From an uncultured Pelagibacteraceae bacterium (GTDB lineage Bacteria > Pseudomonadota > Alphaproteobacteria > Pelagibacterales > Pelagibacteraceae), in the NCBI GenBank assembly GCA_902524865.1, contig CABZEV010000003.1, positions 1-48,864 of the forward strand: 48,864 nucleotides of DNA, given 5' to 3'. Below are positions 10,180-18,537 of the stretch, in pieces. A model generated the notes under the pieces. It saw nothing but the letters and a program-made list of their open reading frames with translations, made no database searches and was not told the DNA's origin. Within the stretch, counting starts at the first letter, position 1, and every line of letters begins with the position of its first letter. A program made the position numbers and the translations under genes.

Positions 10180-10470
10180 ATGGAAAAAGAAATGTTAGTA
10201 CATCTTAAGCTTAAAGAGGGTAAATTAGAAACTTTCATGGGTTGGATGCAATCAGATGAAGGGATGGGTGTTAGAAAAAGTGTTGCCTATCCAGAGAAAA
10301 CTATTGGCGCTATGATTCCAGATAAAAGTGGAATGTTATTTAAAGTAAATGTTCATAATGAAGCTGGAATGAAGGAATTTGTAACTGGAAATAATCCTAC
10401 TGCAAAGGCTATTTACGCAGATTGTGTAGAAAGTGCTCAGTTATTTGAATTATCTAAAGTTGATTTATAA
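10180..10470 (+). CDS. Small hypothetical protein, possible dimeric alpha/beta-barrel (ABM-like) fold
   Basis: SD AAAGGAG upstream; MEKEMLVHLKLKEGKLETFMGWM, alternating beta-alpha pattern. Confidence 0.7.
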   Translation: MEKEMLVHLKLKEGKLETFMGWMQSDEGMGVRKSVAYPEKTIGAMIPDKSGMLFKVNVHNEAGMKEFVTGNNPTAKAIYADCVESAQLFELSKVDL

Positions 10471-10480
10471 AGGAGAAAAA

Positions 10481-10687
10481 ATGAAAAAAATAATTTTAAC
10501 ACTTTGTTTGGTCTTATTTGTTAGCTCAGCATACGCGGGTTCATGTCCAATGTTAGCTAAAAATATTGAAGATAAGATTAAAAAAGCTCAAGAACTTAAA
10601 GATCAAGGTATGGATGCCCATAATAATGGTGATCATGCTAAGTCTGAAAAACTTTTAAATGAAGCACTTGCTCTTTTTAAAAGTTAA
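10481..10687 (+). CDS. Small secreted hypothetical protein (start corrected from 10433)
   Basis: SD AAAGGAGAAAA directly before ATG at 10481; signal peptide MKKIILTLCLVLFVSSAYAG; short helical C-terminal part. Confidence 0.75.
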   Translation: MKKIILTLCLVLFVSSAYAGSCPMLAKNIEDKIKKAQELKDQGMDAHNNGDHAKSEKLLNEALALFKS

Positions 10688-10702
10688 ATAGAAAGGAGAG
10701 AA

Positions 10703-10993
10703 ATGAAAAACTATATAGTGACGCACACTTTTAAGTCAAAAGAAGCAAAAGCTAAAATGATAGAAGTTACTGGTTCAATGACTATGGAAGATATGACTAA
10801 AGCAATGACAAGTGATAGTGCAAAGTGTCAAATGAGCTGGAATACACCTGGAGACAATCTAACAATGTATTGTTGGTGGAAAGGTACTGATCCAGATGCA
10901 ATTAATAAACAATTAGAGTCAATGAACGATTTCTATGAACCTCATAAATTTGTTGAGTGTACAGATGATGTAATAGATTTTAACGCTAAATAA
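10703..10993 (+). CDS. Small hypothetical protein, possible alpha/beta-barrel
   Basis: SD AAAGGAGAG before ATG; MKNYIVTHTFKSKEAKAKM..., compact fold pattern. Confidence 0.7.
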   Translation: MKNYIVTHTFKSKEAKAKMIEVTGSMTMEDMTKAMTSDSAKCQMSWNTPGDNLTMYCWWKGTDPDAINKQLESMNDFYEPHKFVECTDDVIDFNAK

Positions 10994-11027
10994 AAATTCC
11001 TAAATTTTTACCAAGTGAGGAGAATCA

Positions 11028-11345
11028 ATGAAGGTAATTTATACTAGAACAATGAGAGTAAAAGATGATGGCCTAGGAAAAGCAATGGAAATAGGAAAAG
11101 GTTTAGCAGCAGTTAGAAAAAAACATTATCCTAACCATGATGTCTATTTTTCTTTTCAAATGGGTGGAGATCCAAGAACAATAAGAGAAACTTTAATTGG
11201 AACTATGTTTGAAGGTGATAGAGAAGCTGACGCTAACATGTCTGCAGATCCTGAATATGTAAAACTTTTAGATCAATTAAAAGAAGTCGCCATTGAAGGA
11301 ACTATTAAGGACGAGATAAGACCAATATTTAGTGAAGGAGACTAA
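11028..11345 (+). CDS. Small hypothetical protein, possible alpha/beta-barrel
   Basis: SD GTGAGGAG; MKVIYTRTMRVKDDGLGKAMEIGKGLAAVRKKHYPNHDVYFSFQMGG. Confidence 0.7.
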   Translation: MKVIYTRTMRVKDDGLGKAMEIGKGLAAVRKKHYPNHDVYFSFQMGGDPRTIRETLIGTMFEGDREADANMSADPEYVKLLDQLKEVAIEGTIKDEIRPIFSEGD

Positions 11346-11348
11346 ATA

Positions 11349-11765
11349 ATGTTGGAAAAATTTAATGGAATAATTTTCTTAGTAATTTTTTTAGTACATT
11401 TTATAGGTTTTGCTTATTATGGATTTAGGTGTGTGTTTCAAACGCAATCTTTTTTAAATCAATTTGGAATGCATGAGACAGGAGCAGGTATCGTGAGATT
11501 TTTTGGTTCTGTATTTATTGGCTCGACTGCGATGGCTATTTATGTAGGATTTATAAGACCAAATGGCGTAGAAGCAACTTGGGGGTTCTTTAATCTTGTG
11601 TTTTTACAAAACTTATCAGCATTCATAGTCGGTTTTTATAGCACAAAAATAAATAAACTTGGACATACTGACAAAACTTCTAATGAAGCGATTTACGCAC
11701 CTTTATTTTTGACTATTTTAAGTGCTTTACTTTGTTACGGGTTAGCAGATAAAATCTACGTTTAA
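11349..11765 (+). CDS. Small integral membrane hypothetical protein (about 4 TM)
   Basis: Hydrophobic segments FNGIIFLVIFLVHFIGFAYYGF, IVRFFGSVFIGSTAMAIYVGF, FLTILSALLCYGLA. Confidence 0.7.
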   Translation: MLEKFNGIIFLVIFLVHFIGFAYYGFRCVFQTQSFLNQFGMHETGAGIVRFFGSVFIGSTAMAIYVGFIRPNGVEATWGFFNLVFLQNLSAFIVGFYSTKINKLGHTDKTSNEAIYAPLFLTILSALLCYGLADKIYV

Positions 11766-11852
11766 CATCAAAGGGGTGATAGTGGTAGTAGTGGAGGTAA
11801 AAAGCCAGATGTTGTTAAAGAGTTTAATGGAATGTGGGGTGGATGATCTTTA

Positions 11853-12140
11853 ATGCCAGGTTATGTTATTTTCAATATAGATATAAAAAAACCTAACGAA
11901 TATAAAGAATACGTTGAGAAGGTAACACCAATAGCTAATAAATTTGGAGGTAAGTATATTGTTAGGGGTGGTGAAGCTGAAGTAATAGAAGGAACCTGGA
12001 CATATCCTAGAACAATTATCATAAAATTTCCAAGTTACGAAAAAGCTTTAGAGTGGTATAGTTCAGAAGAGTATAAACCAATTAAAAAAATCCGTTTAGA
12101 CAATTCAGTCAGTAATGGAATGATAATTAAAGGAGTTTAA
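11853..12140 (+). CDS. DUF1330-like protein
   Basis: PGYVIFNIDIKKPNEYKEYVEKVTPIANKFGGKYIVRGGEAEVIEGTW... IIIKFPSYEKALEWYSSEEYKPI: DUF1330 pattern. Confidence 0.85.
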   Translation: MPGYVIFNIDIKKPNEYKEYVEKVTPIANKFGGKYIVRGGEAEVIEGTWTYPRTIIIKFPSYEKALEWYSSEEYKPIKKIRLDNSVSNGMIIKGV

Positions 12141-12141
12141 A

Positions 12142-12462
12142 ATGTCGATGTTAGAGAAATATACGAAGGCAATTAATAATAAAGATGAGTCAATTATGAA
12201 TGAACTTTTGCATGATGACTTTAAATTCACAATGCATAAGTCAGGAAATACCATAGGTAAAGCTGATGTTATAAAATGGGCAATGAGTGGTGATATAAAC
12301 CAAGATAAAACAAGAGTAGTGTATGAAAATGATGAAGTAGGAGTTCACCATTCAATAGTTACATTTAATGACGGGAATGTTGAGGCAGTAATGGCAGTTT
12401 ATAAATACAAAGATGGAAAGATTATAAGTTTGGAGACTGGCGCTACTCCAATGCCAAAATAG
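12142..12462 (+). CDS. NTF2-like/SnoaL-like protein
   Basis: MLEKYTKAINNKDESIMNELLHDDFKFTMHKSGNTIGKADVIKW pattern typical of NTF2-like folds. Confidence 0.72.
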   Translation: MSMLEKYTKAINNKDESIMNELLHDDFKFTMHKSGNTIGKADVIKWAMSGDINQDKTRVVYENDEVGVHHSIVTFNDGNVEAVMAVYKYKDGKIISLETGATPMPK

Positions 12463-12681
12463 GTGAGTCAATTACTTTTTCTTTGTATAGTTTTAACTGC
12501 ACTTGATATTTTTTTAATCATCTACGCTTTTACCATTCCTCTTTATCCAAAAAAATGGCGAAAAGAAGTAAATAAAAAATACAAAAATGAGACAGCGACT
12601 GGGGTAACAATAATTTTTGTAACAATGTCGAGTTGTTTTTTATGGGTAATATATTTTTATTTTTTTATTTTTGATTTATAA
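12463..12681 (+). CDS. Small two-TM membrane hypothetical protein (GTG start)
   Basis: Begins immediately after previous stop; two hydrophobic helices. Confidence 0.55.
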   Translation: MSQLLFLCIVLTALDIFLIIYAFTIPLYPKKWRKEVNKKYKNETATGVTIIFVTMSSCFLWVIYFYFFIFDL

Positions 12682-12688
12682 CTTTTCT

Positions 12689-12910
12689 ATGATTCCAAAA
12701 AAATATACTAAAATATTATTTATCTGTCTTATGAGTTTTAGCATGAGTTTAATAATGACTCTAATAATTACTTACATAAATACAGGTTTTGATGAAATGT
12801 ACTACAAAAGGTTCTTTAAAGCTTGGTCTATAAGTTTGCCTGTAGCGTTGGTTGCAATATCATTGGTTGCTCCCGTAGTACAAAAAATAGTAGATAAAGT
12901 TATCGAATAG
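12689..12910 (+). CDS. DUF2798-like small membrane protein (start corrected from 12671)
   Basis: IPKKYTKILFICLMSFSMSLIMTLIITYINTGFDEMYYKRFFKAWSISLPVALVAISLVAPVVQKIVDKVI matches DUF2798 pattern. Confidence 0.78.
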   Translation: MIPKKYTKILFICLMSFSMSLIMTLIITYINTGFDEMYYKRFFKAWSISLPVALVAISLVAPVVQKIVDKVIE

Positions 12911-12924
12911 TTTTAATAATTACT

Positions 12925-13260
12925 ATGAGTAATTTTTCAGGATACATTTTTTTATTTTTAGCAATAATTCTAGGAATAACCTCAAATGGATTTTTAAAAT
13001 CTACTAATGGATTTACAATACTCACGCCAACTATTTTTTGTGTTATCTCTATAATTACCTGTATTTTTTGTTTATCAAAAGCAATGAATATTATTCCTGT
13101 AGGTTTCACTTATGCTACGTACGGGGGGCTAACAATTACTGCAGTAACTTTATTTGGCGTATTTAAATATAATCAAATACCAAATCTCTATGGTATTATC
13201 GGGATAGCTTTAATTATTGTCGGCGTAATTCTTTTGAATACTCTTGGTAAAACTACCTAG
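12925..13260 (+). CDS. SMR (small multidrug resistance)-family-like transporter
   Basis: Four TM helices with SMR-like spacing; FLAIILGITSNGFLKSTNGFT and C-terminal LYGIIGIALIIVGVILLN. Confidence 0.75.
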   Translation: MSNFSGYIFLFLAIILGITSNGFLKSTNGFTILTPTIFCVISIITCIFCLSKAMNIIPVGFTYATYGGLTITAVTLFGVFKYNQIPNLYGIIGIALIIVGVILLNTLGKTT

Positions 13261-14059
13261 TTATAGGTCTAAGCATTTTTAAAATTTTATTATGAATATT
13301 GTTATTAACTGAAGCAACAATATTTCCACCTTTAACAGCATCAGTATTTTTCCAAGTACTAATAATTCCACCAGCTGCTTTAATAATTGGTATTAAAGGT
13401 TGAATATCCCAAATTTTATTTCCACATTGAATAACCACATCAACTTTACCTTCTGCAAAATGTGAGTAGCTAAGAGCATCTGCACAAGGAAATTGCATTA
13501 GTTTTAAAATTTTGGGTATCTTTTTTTGTTTATTTAAAGATAACATGCCATGAAAAGCTGCGGACATCTTTATATTTTTGAATAAGATTTTTTTATTAAC
13601 TTTTATTTTTCTTTTTTTTCCTTGGTTCACAACATATGCAACTTTATCTGACACATTATAATAATATTTTTTAAGAACAGGATAATTTGCAAGTCCAATT
13701 ACAGGGTTACCTTTATAATTTAAAGAAATTAAGTTACTCCAAGTAGGATTACCAATTACATAAGATCTGGTTCCATCTATTGGATCAACAACCCAAGTAA
13801 AATCACTTTTAGCTTTCTTTTTGCCAAACTCCTCTCCTATAACTTGGTGATTAGGAAACTTTTTTGCTATCTCTTTCCTAATAAATTTTTCAAAAGCTTT
13901 ATCTGAGGTTGTAACAGGATCGAATCCCTTACCTCTTAATTTGTTAGAGACTTTAAAAGTTCTATTGAGTTTAGAGTAATAAAACTGAGTAAGTTTTCTG
14001 GCTAAGCCATCAACAAACGTAGAATACCTTTTAAAATCTGATGAATTTAATTTAGACAC
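13253..14059 (-). CDS. hisN: Inositol-monophosphatase family, histidinol-phosphatase-like
   Basis: IGEEFG, WVVDPIDGTRSYVIGNPTWSNLI, IWDIQPLIPIIKAAGGIIS. Confidence 0.82.
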   Translation of the reverse strand: MSKLNSSDFKRYSTFVDGLARKLTQFYYSKLNRTFKVSNKLRGKGFDPVTTSDKAFEKFIRKEIAKKFPNHQVIGEEFGKKKAKSDFTWVVDPIDGTRSYVIGNPTWSNLISLNYKGNPVIGLANYPVLKKYYYNVSDKVAYVVNQGKKRKIKVNKKILFKNIKMSAAFHGMLSLNKQKKIPKILKLMQFPCADALSYSHFAEGKVDVVIQCGNKIWDIQPLIPIIKAAGGIISTWKNTDAVKGGNIVASVNNNIHNKILKMLRPITR

Positions 14060-14125
14060 ATGGGACTAATACTATTTAATTTATATTGATTAAAGTAAAA
14101 TTTTAAATAATTCTTTAATTATTGT

Positions 14126-15226
14126 ATGAAAATAGAATTATCTGATAACAAAGTTTTTTTTGAAAAACAGGGTGCAAAAAAAGAAATCCACCCTTTCTGG
14201 CTAAGAGAACGGGTGAATAGCGAGAACTTTTTAGACCAAAAAACTCAACAAAGATTATTTGATCCAACAATGCTTAAAGATAACTCAGAAATTTCAAAAG
14301 TGAGTATTTCAGATAAATTTCTTGAGGTAAGTTTTAAAGATGGGGCATACGCAAAACTAGTTATCGAAAATATTCTTAAAGAGTTTGAGAAAGATAATGA
14401 ATTATATTTTATCAATAAAATTTCATGGAAATCAGACTTTCAAAATAACAGTATTTATAAGTTTAATAAAAACTTTTTTGAGGAAAAAATAATGTATGAG
14501 TCTTTATTAGACTTTTACAAATATGGATTTGTTATATTTGAAAATGTTCCTACCCAAGATAACTTTATCGTCAATTTTGCTAATTCAATCGGAAGTATTA
14601 GACGAACTAATTTCGGTGAGTTTTTTAATGTAAAATCAAAACCAAATCCAAACGATCTTGCCTATACTTCATTACCTTTAGCACCACATACTGACAATCC
14701 TTATAGAAAACCAGTGCCTTGTATACAATTGCTGCATTGCATCGAAAATGAAGTTGGTGGTGGCTCATCAACATTAGTTGATGGCCTTGCTGTAACAGAA
14801 GAGTTAAAAAAAGAACATCCAAGATTTTTCCAAATTTTAACCGAAATAAAAGTCAGATTTCAATTTGTCGATGATAATGTTGTTTTAGAAGACTGGGCCG
14901 AAATGATTGAACTAGATGAAAATAAAAGACTTAAACAAGTCAGATTTAGTCCTCGATTAGATTTTGTACCCTTAATGGAAAAGGAAAAATTAGAATTATA
15001 TTACGCTGCTAGAAACAAAATTTCAGAAATGTACAACTCAAAAAAATTCAGAATTGAATTTAAATTAAAACCTGGTGATCTAATAATGATAGACAATTAC
15101 AGACTTCTTCATGGTAGAACCGAATATAATGCTAATGAGGGTAATCGGTTTTTACAAGGTTGCTATATAGATTATGATAGCACTGAGGGAAAACTCAAAC
15201 ACTTGAAAAGAAAATTCAATATATAA
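14126..15226 (+). CDS. TauD/TfdA-family dioxygenase, gamma-butyrobetaine hydroxylase-like
   Basis: N-terminal HPFWLRERV domain plus LAPHTDNPYRKPVPCIQLLHC (HxD) and LLHGRTEYN distal motifs. Confidence 0.85.
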   Translation: MKIELSDNKVFFEKQGAKKEIHPFWLRERVNSENFLDQKTQQRLFDPTMLKDNSEISKVSISDKFLEVSFKDGAYAKLVIENILKEFEKDNELYFINKISWKSDFQNNSIYKFNKNFFEEKIMYESLLDFYKYGFVIFENVPTQDNFIVNFANSIGSIRRTNFGEFFNVKSKPNPNDLAYTSLPLAPHTDNPYRKPVPCIQLLHCIENEVGGGSSTLVDGLAVTEELKKEHPRFFQILTEIKVRFQFVDDNVVLEDWAEMIELDENKRLKQVRFSPRLDFVPLMEKEKLELYYAARNKISEMYNSKKFRIEFKLKPGDLIMIDNYRLLHGRTEYNANEGNRFLQGCYIDYDSTEGKLKHLKRKFNI

Positions 15227-15227
15227 A

Positions 15228-15407
15228 TTATTTGTTAAAGCAATTGTTTACTAATATTGCCATTAATATCCAAATTACAAATGTTTCTCCATGACTAAAT
15301 ATATAATCAGCTCCAGCAAAACCTGCTGCAATATTGATAGCATAAATAATTATCGTAGAGACAATTAAGCTTACAATTAAGTTAATTAATCCTTTTACAT
15401 ATTTCAT
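15228..15407 (-). CDS. Unlisted small membrane ORF (59 aa)
   Basis: Manual translation of the reverse strand: MKYVKGLINLIVSLIVSTIIIYAINIAAGFAGADYIFSHGETFVIWILMAILVNNCFNK*; absent from the supplied ORF track. Confidence 0.5.
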   Translation of the reverse strand: MKYVKGLINLIVSLIVSTIIIYAINIAAGFAGADYIFSHGETFVIWILMAILVNNCFNK

Positions 15408-15500
15408 AATAAAACAATATAGATATTCAAGTTCAATGCAATTTTTAATTTTCTATTTTTAAGTGAAGTTTTTTTAAGATGCGGGAATACTAATAAATAG

Positions 15501-15750
15501 TTAGGTAGTATTCAAGAAATATATTTAATTAATTTGTAAATAAATATCTTGAATACAACCTTGCTGAAATTTAACTTCTAATTAAGGAGGTAGTTTTAAT
15601 GAATCAAATGCCACCTGACACTTAGCTGGGTAGCTTCATATTTCATAAAAACGAAAATAAAAAACTTAAAGTCCATTCGGACTTAAATGCCATCGAGGCG
15701 ACTTAAGGGAGCTCTTTTGGCTGGAGAGCAAAGGGGCGACCCCTTAAGTA
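15501..15750 (+). ncRNA. Candidate structured intergenic RNA (family not recognised; strand uncertain)
   Basis: Local GC rises within an AT-rich intergenic; several perfect stems: 15508-15517/15547-15556, 15669-15674/15679-15684 (AAGTCC-attc-GGACTT), 15701-15709/15741-15749 (ACTTAAGGG/CCCTTAAGT) with inner GCTCT/AGAGC. Confidence 0.5.
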
Positions 15751-15758
15751 AATTAAAT

Positions 15759-16466
15759 TTACAATTTTAAAAGTAGGCAGATTAATTTATCTTTAAAATT
15801 TATTCTTTTATTATATTTGCTCCTGATTTCACCTATCCCTTTTAAGATTTCTGTATTACTTAAATTCAATAAAGTTGAAATGTATCGTTTTTTAATCATT
15901 TCCACATATTTCTCTCTCGATATCTTTACTTTGAAAGAAAACGTTTTCGAAATACTTCCGGGATATAAACCATTTATAAATCTCAGTATTTTTTGATCTT
16001 TTTTAAGCGATTTACTCAATTTTTTTTTCATTTTTGTAAAAGTTGGAATTTCATTTTTAGATGTGGCTAACGTAAATATTGCTATCCGACCACTTGAATT
16101 AAGGCAATTCATGCATAGTAAAAGTAGTTTGTTTATATCTTTAAGTGGTAAAAAATGAATTGTTTGTTTTAGTAAAATTAAATCAAATTTTTTTCTATTC
16201 TTTTTGAAATAATTTATTGCATCTATTTTATTAAAAATAATTCTTTTATCTCGATCTTTATGTTGCTCAATATCAATACCTGTAGGCTTATTAACTAATC
16301 TAAGCTTAGATGTTAAGTTTCCTAATATCTTACCTCTACCACAACCAATATCTAAAATTTCAGAATACTTATTGAGTTTTGTCTCTTTAATTAAAAATTT
16401 GTTAAAAGATTTAATATAACTATTTGAGGAAAGCCAAGTTTCATTGTCCCAATTCTTTAATGACAC
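15759..16466 (-). CDS. Class I SAM-dependent methyltransferase
   Basis: YSEILDIGCGRGKILGNL motif I; FDLILLKQTIHFL. Confidence 0.82.
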   Translation of the reverse strand: MSLKNWDNETWLSSNSYIKSFNKFLIKETKLNKYSEILDIGCGRGKILGNLTSKLRLVNKPTGIDIEQHKDRDKRIIFNKIDAINYFKKNRKKFDLILLKQTIHFLPLKDINKLLLLCMNCLNSSGRIAIFTLATSKNEIPTFTKMKKKLSKSLKKDQKILRFINGLYPGSISKTFSFKVKISREKYVEMIKKRYISTLLNLSNTEILKGIGEIRSKYNKRINFKDKLICLLLKL

Positions 16467-16903
16467 GCAATATTAAATTTTTTTAATCGCCAATAATTAT
16501 ATGGCCATGGAGTTAAAAAACCAGCTAAGAGCATAATTGGCACAACCCACCATGTTAATATTGCACCACCGGTTAAAAAGTAATCAGTTAAGTTCATGGC
16601 AACTTCCATACTTATCATTGATATAAAACTCATTCCAATTGCAGTTTTAAAAGCTTTTGAAAAATCAAAACTTTGTCTCATTAATATAATTGTTTCCAAA
16701 ATAATACTTGTAATCAAACCATTAATAATAGCTAAAATCATAATTCCTAAAATAGGAAATGGAATTTTTGTAAGCTGAAAAAATAAAATTGTACCTAAAT
16801 CTCCGATTGCACAACCTAATAAACACCAAGCGGTATTTTTAGCACTTCTTTTCCAAGTATGTTTGCATGACCAATGAAAATTAGCCTTGGCAGTTGTGTC
16901 CAT
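16457..16903 (-). CDS. DUF4396-like membrane protein
   Basis: HWSCKHTWKRSAKNTAWCLLGCAIGDLGTILF ... EVAMNLTDYFLTGG ... PWPYNYWRLKKF. Confidence 0.75.
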   Translation of the reverse strand: MDTTAKANFHWSCKHTWKRSAKNTAWCLLGCAIGDLGTILFFQLTKIPFPILGIMILAIINGLITSIILETIILMRQSFDFSKAFKTAIGMSFISMISMEVAMNLTDYFLTGGAILTWWVVPIMLLAGFLTPWPYNYWRLKKFNIACH

Positions 16904-16907
16904 TAAG

Positions 16908-17411
16908 TTAATTTATATCAACTTTGGCAATCATTCCAACTTGATAATGGCCTGGAACATTACAAGCTACTTCAATGTTAACTGCATTATCAAATTTCCA
17001 GATGATTTCTCCCTTTTGTTTTGGTTCAAGTAAGACACTATTACTATGCGAATGGGCCATAGCTTTATCTATTTTTGCCATTTTTTTCATTTTTTCTTTA
17101 TCAATGGAATCAACTAAAAGAATTTCATTTTCAACCATTTTCATCATCTCTGGTTGATGTTTCATATGCATCATTTTATTTGCAATATTAAATTCATGAA
17201 CAAGCATACCTGCATTTTCAACTTCAAATTTTATTGTTTCGCCTGATTTAATTTGAAATGAACTTGGCTCATAATAATTGTCATACATTACAACTTTAAT
17301 TGTTCTTGAAATCTCGCTCTCTTTACCTTTTGTGCCAATTTTCATATTTTTATCTGCGTAGGCAAATGTATTGAAAAATAAAGTTATTAGTAAAATTTTA
17401 ACTAATCTCAT
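16908..17411 (-). CDS. Exported cupredoxin-like copper-binding protein
   Basis: Signal peptide; VKSGETIKFEVENAGMLVHEFNI and C-terminal VACNVPGHYQVGMIAKV (Cu ligands). Confidence 0.85.
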   Translation of the reverse strand: MRLVKILLITLFFNTFAYADKNMKIGTKGKESEISRTIKVVMYDNYYEPSSFQIKSGETIKFEVENAGMLVHEFNIANKMMHMKHQPEMMKMVENEILLVDSIDKEKMKKMAKIDKAMAHSHSNSVLLEPKQKGEIIWKFDNAVNIEVACNVPGHYQVGMIAKVDIN

Positions 17412-17480
17412 ATCGAAAAAATAATATTTTAAAATGTTTTAACAATGGGTCAATTTGTACTATTATGTTATTGTACTAAA

Positions 17481-18161
17481 ATGATTTTCAAACAATTATT
17501 CGATACAAAATCTTCGACATATACTTATTTAATATCATCCGGAGAAGGTAGAGAAGCATTGCTTATAGATCCTGTAATAGAGAATGTTGGTGAATATATA
17601 AATTTGCTCAAAAAATTAGATTTAAAATTAGTAAAAGTAATTGACACTCATATTCACGCTGATCATGTAACAGGAGCATCTAAGCTCAAAGATATTACTA
17701 AATGCTCTACCATCATGGGTGCTCATACTCCTGCGGATGCTGTTGAAATTAAAGTTAAAGATGATGAATATATTAATCTAGATAATCTTAAAATTAGAGC
17801 GATGTATACTCCTGGACATACTTCTGATAGTTATTGTTTTTTAATGAAAAATTATCTTTTTTCAGGTGACACACTGTTAATTAACGGGACTGGTCGAACA
17901 GATTTTCAAAATGGTAGTTCAAAAGATGCTTATAATTCAATATTTAATAAACTTTTAAAATTGCCAGAGGAAACTCTTCTATACCCTGCACATGATTATA
18001 AAGGTGAAAGAGTAAGCACAATTGGAAAAGAGAAAAAACAAAATCCAAGATTGCAAGTAAACAGTGTTGATGAATATATTGAAATTATGAACAATCTCAA
18101 TTTAAAAAAACCTACCCAAATTGACTACAATGTATCTAAAAATATTAATTTAGGTGTTTAA
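17481..18161 (+). CDS. MBL-fold hydrolase, ETHE1/persulfide-dioxygenase-like (start corrected from 17445)
   Basis: FKQLFDTKSSTYTYLI, ALLIDPV, DTHIHADHVTGA, TPGHTSDSYCF, FSGDTLLINGTGRTDFQ. Confidence 0.85.
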   Translation: MIFKQLFDTKSSTYTYLISSGEGREALLIDPVIENVGEYINLLKKLDLKLVKVIDTHIHADHVTGASKLKDITKCSTIMGAHTPADAVEIKVKDDEYINLDNLKIRAMYTPGHTSDSYCFLMKNYLFSGDTLLINGTGRTDFQNGSSKDAYNSIFNKLLKLPEETLLYPAHDYKGERVSTIGKEKKQNPRLQVNSVDEYIEIMNNLNLKKPTQIDYNVSKNINLGV

Positions 18162-18162
18162 A

Positions 18163-18531
18163 TTAAATAGAAGATTTTAAAGCTTTATATATTAGTGCTT
18201 TACTAGTTTCACCAAGACTTCGATAAACTTCTTTATTGTCTTTAAAAATTAAAAGAGTAGTTTGATATTGTACATTAAAAAATTTAGCAATTTCTTTGTT
18301 AGTAACATCAAATGAAAAATATTCAATATTTTCAAAATCGTTTTTTGCTTTTTTCAAAACTTTCATTTGACTAGCACAAGACATACAATACTTAATCCAA
18401 GAGCTCACTACTACAACCTTGCCCTCAGATTGTGCTTTATCAAATAATTCTTTTTTAAAAGTTGTTTCCTTTTCCATAGCATTGACATTGAGTGCAAATA
18501 AAAGAAAACAGAAAGTTAAGATTTTTTTCAT
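18163..18531 (-). CDS. Exported thioredoxin-like protein
   Basis: Signal peptide MKKILTFCFLLFALNVNA; VVVSSWIKYCMSCASQMKVL CxxC motif; YQTTLLIFKDNKEV. Confidence 0.78.
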   Translation of the reverse strand: MKKILTFCFLLFALNVNAMEKETTFKKELFDKAQSEGKVVVVSSWIKYCMSCASQMKVLKKAKNDFENIEYFSFDVTNKEIAKFFNVQYQTTLLIFKDNKEVYRSLGETSKALIYKALKSSI

Positions 18532-18537
18532 ATTTGT

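Noticed and set aside
15590-15750. tmRNA, glycine riboswitch, RNase P or SRP RNA
   Set aside because: None of the hallmark sequences I know for these families is visible; left as unassigned structured RNA.
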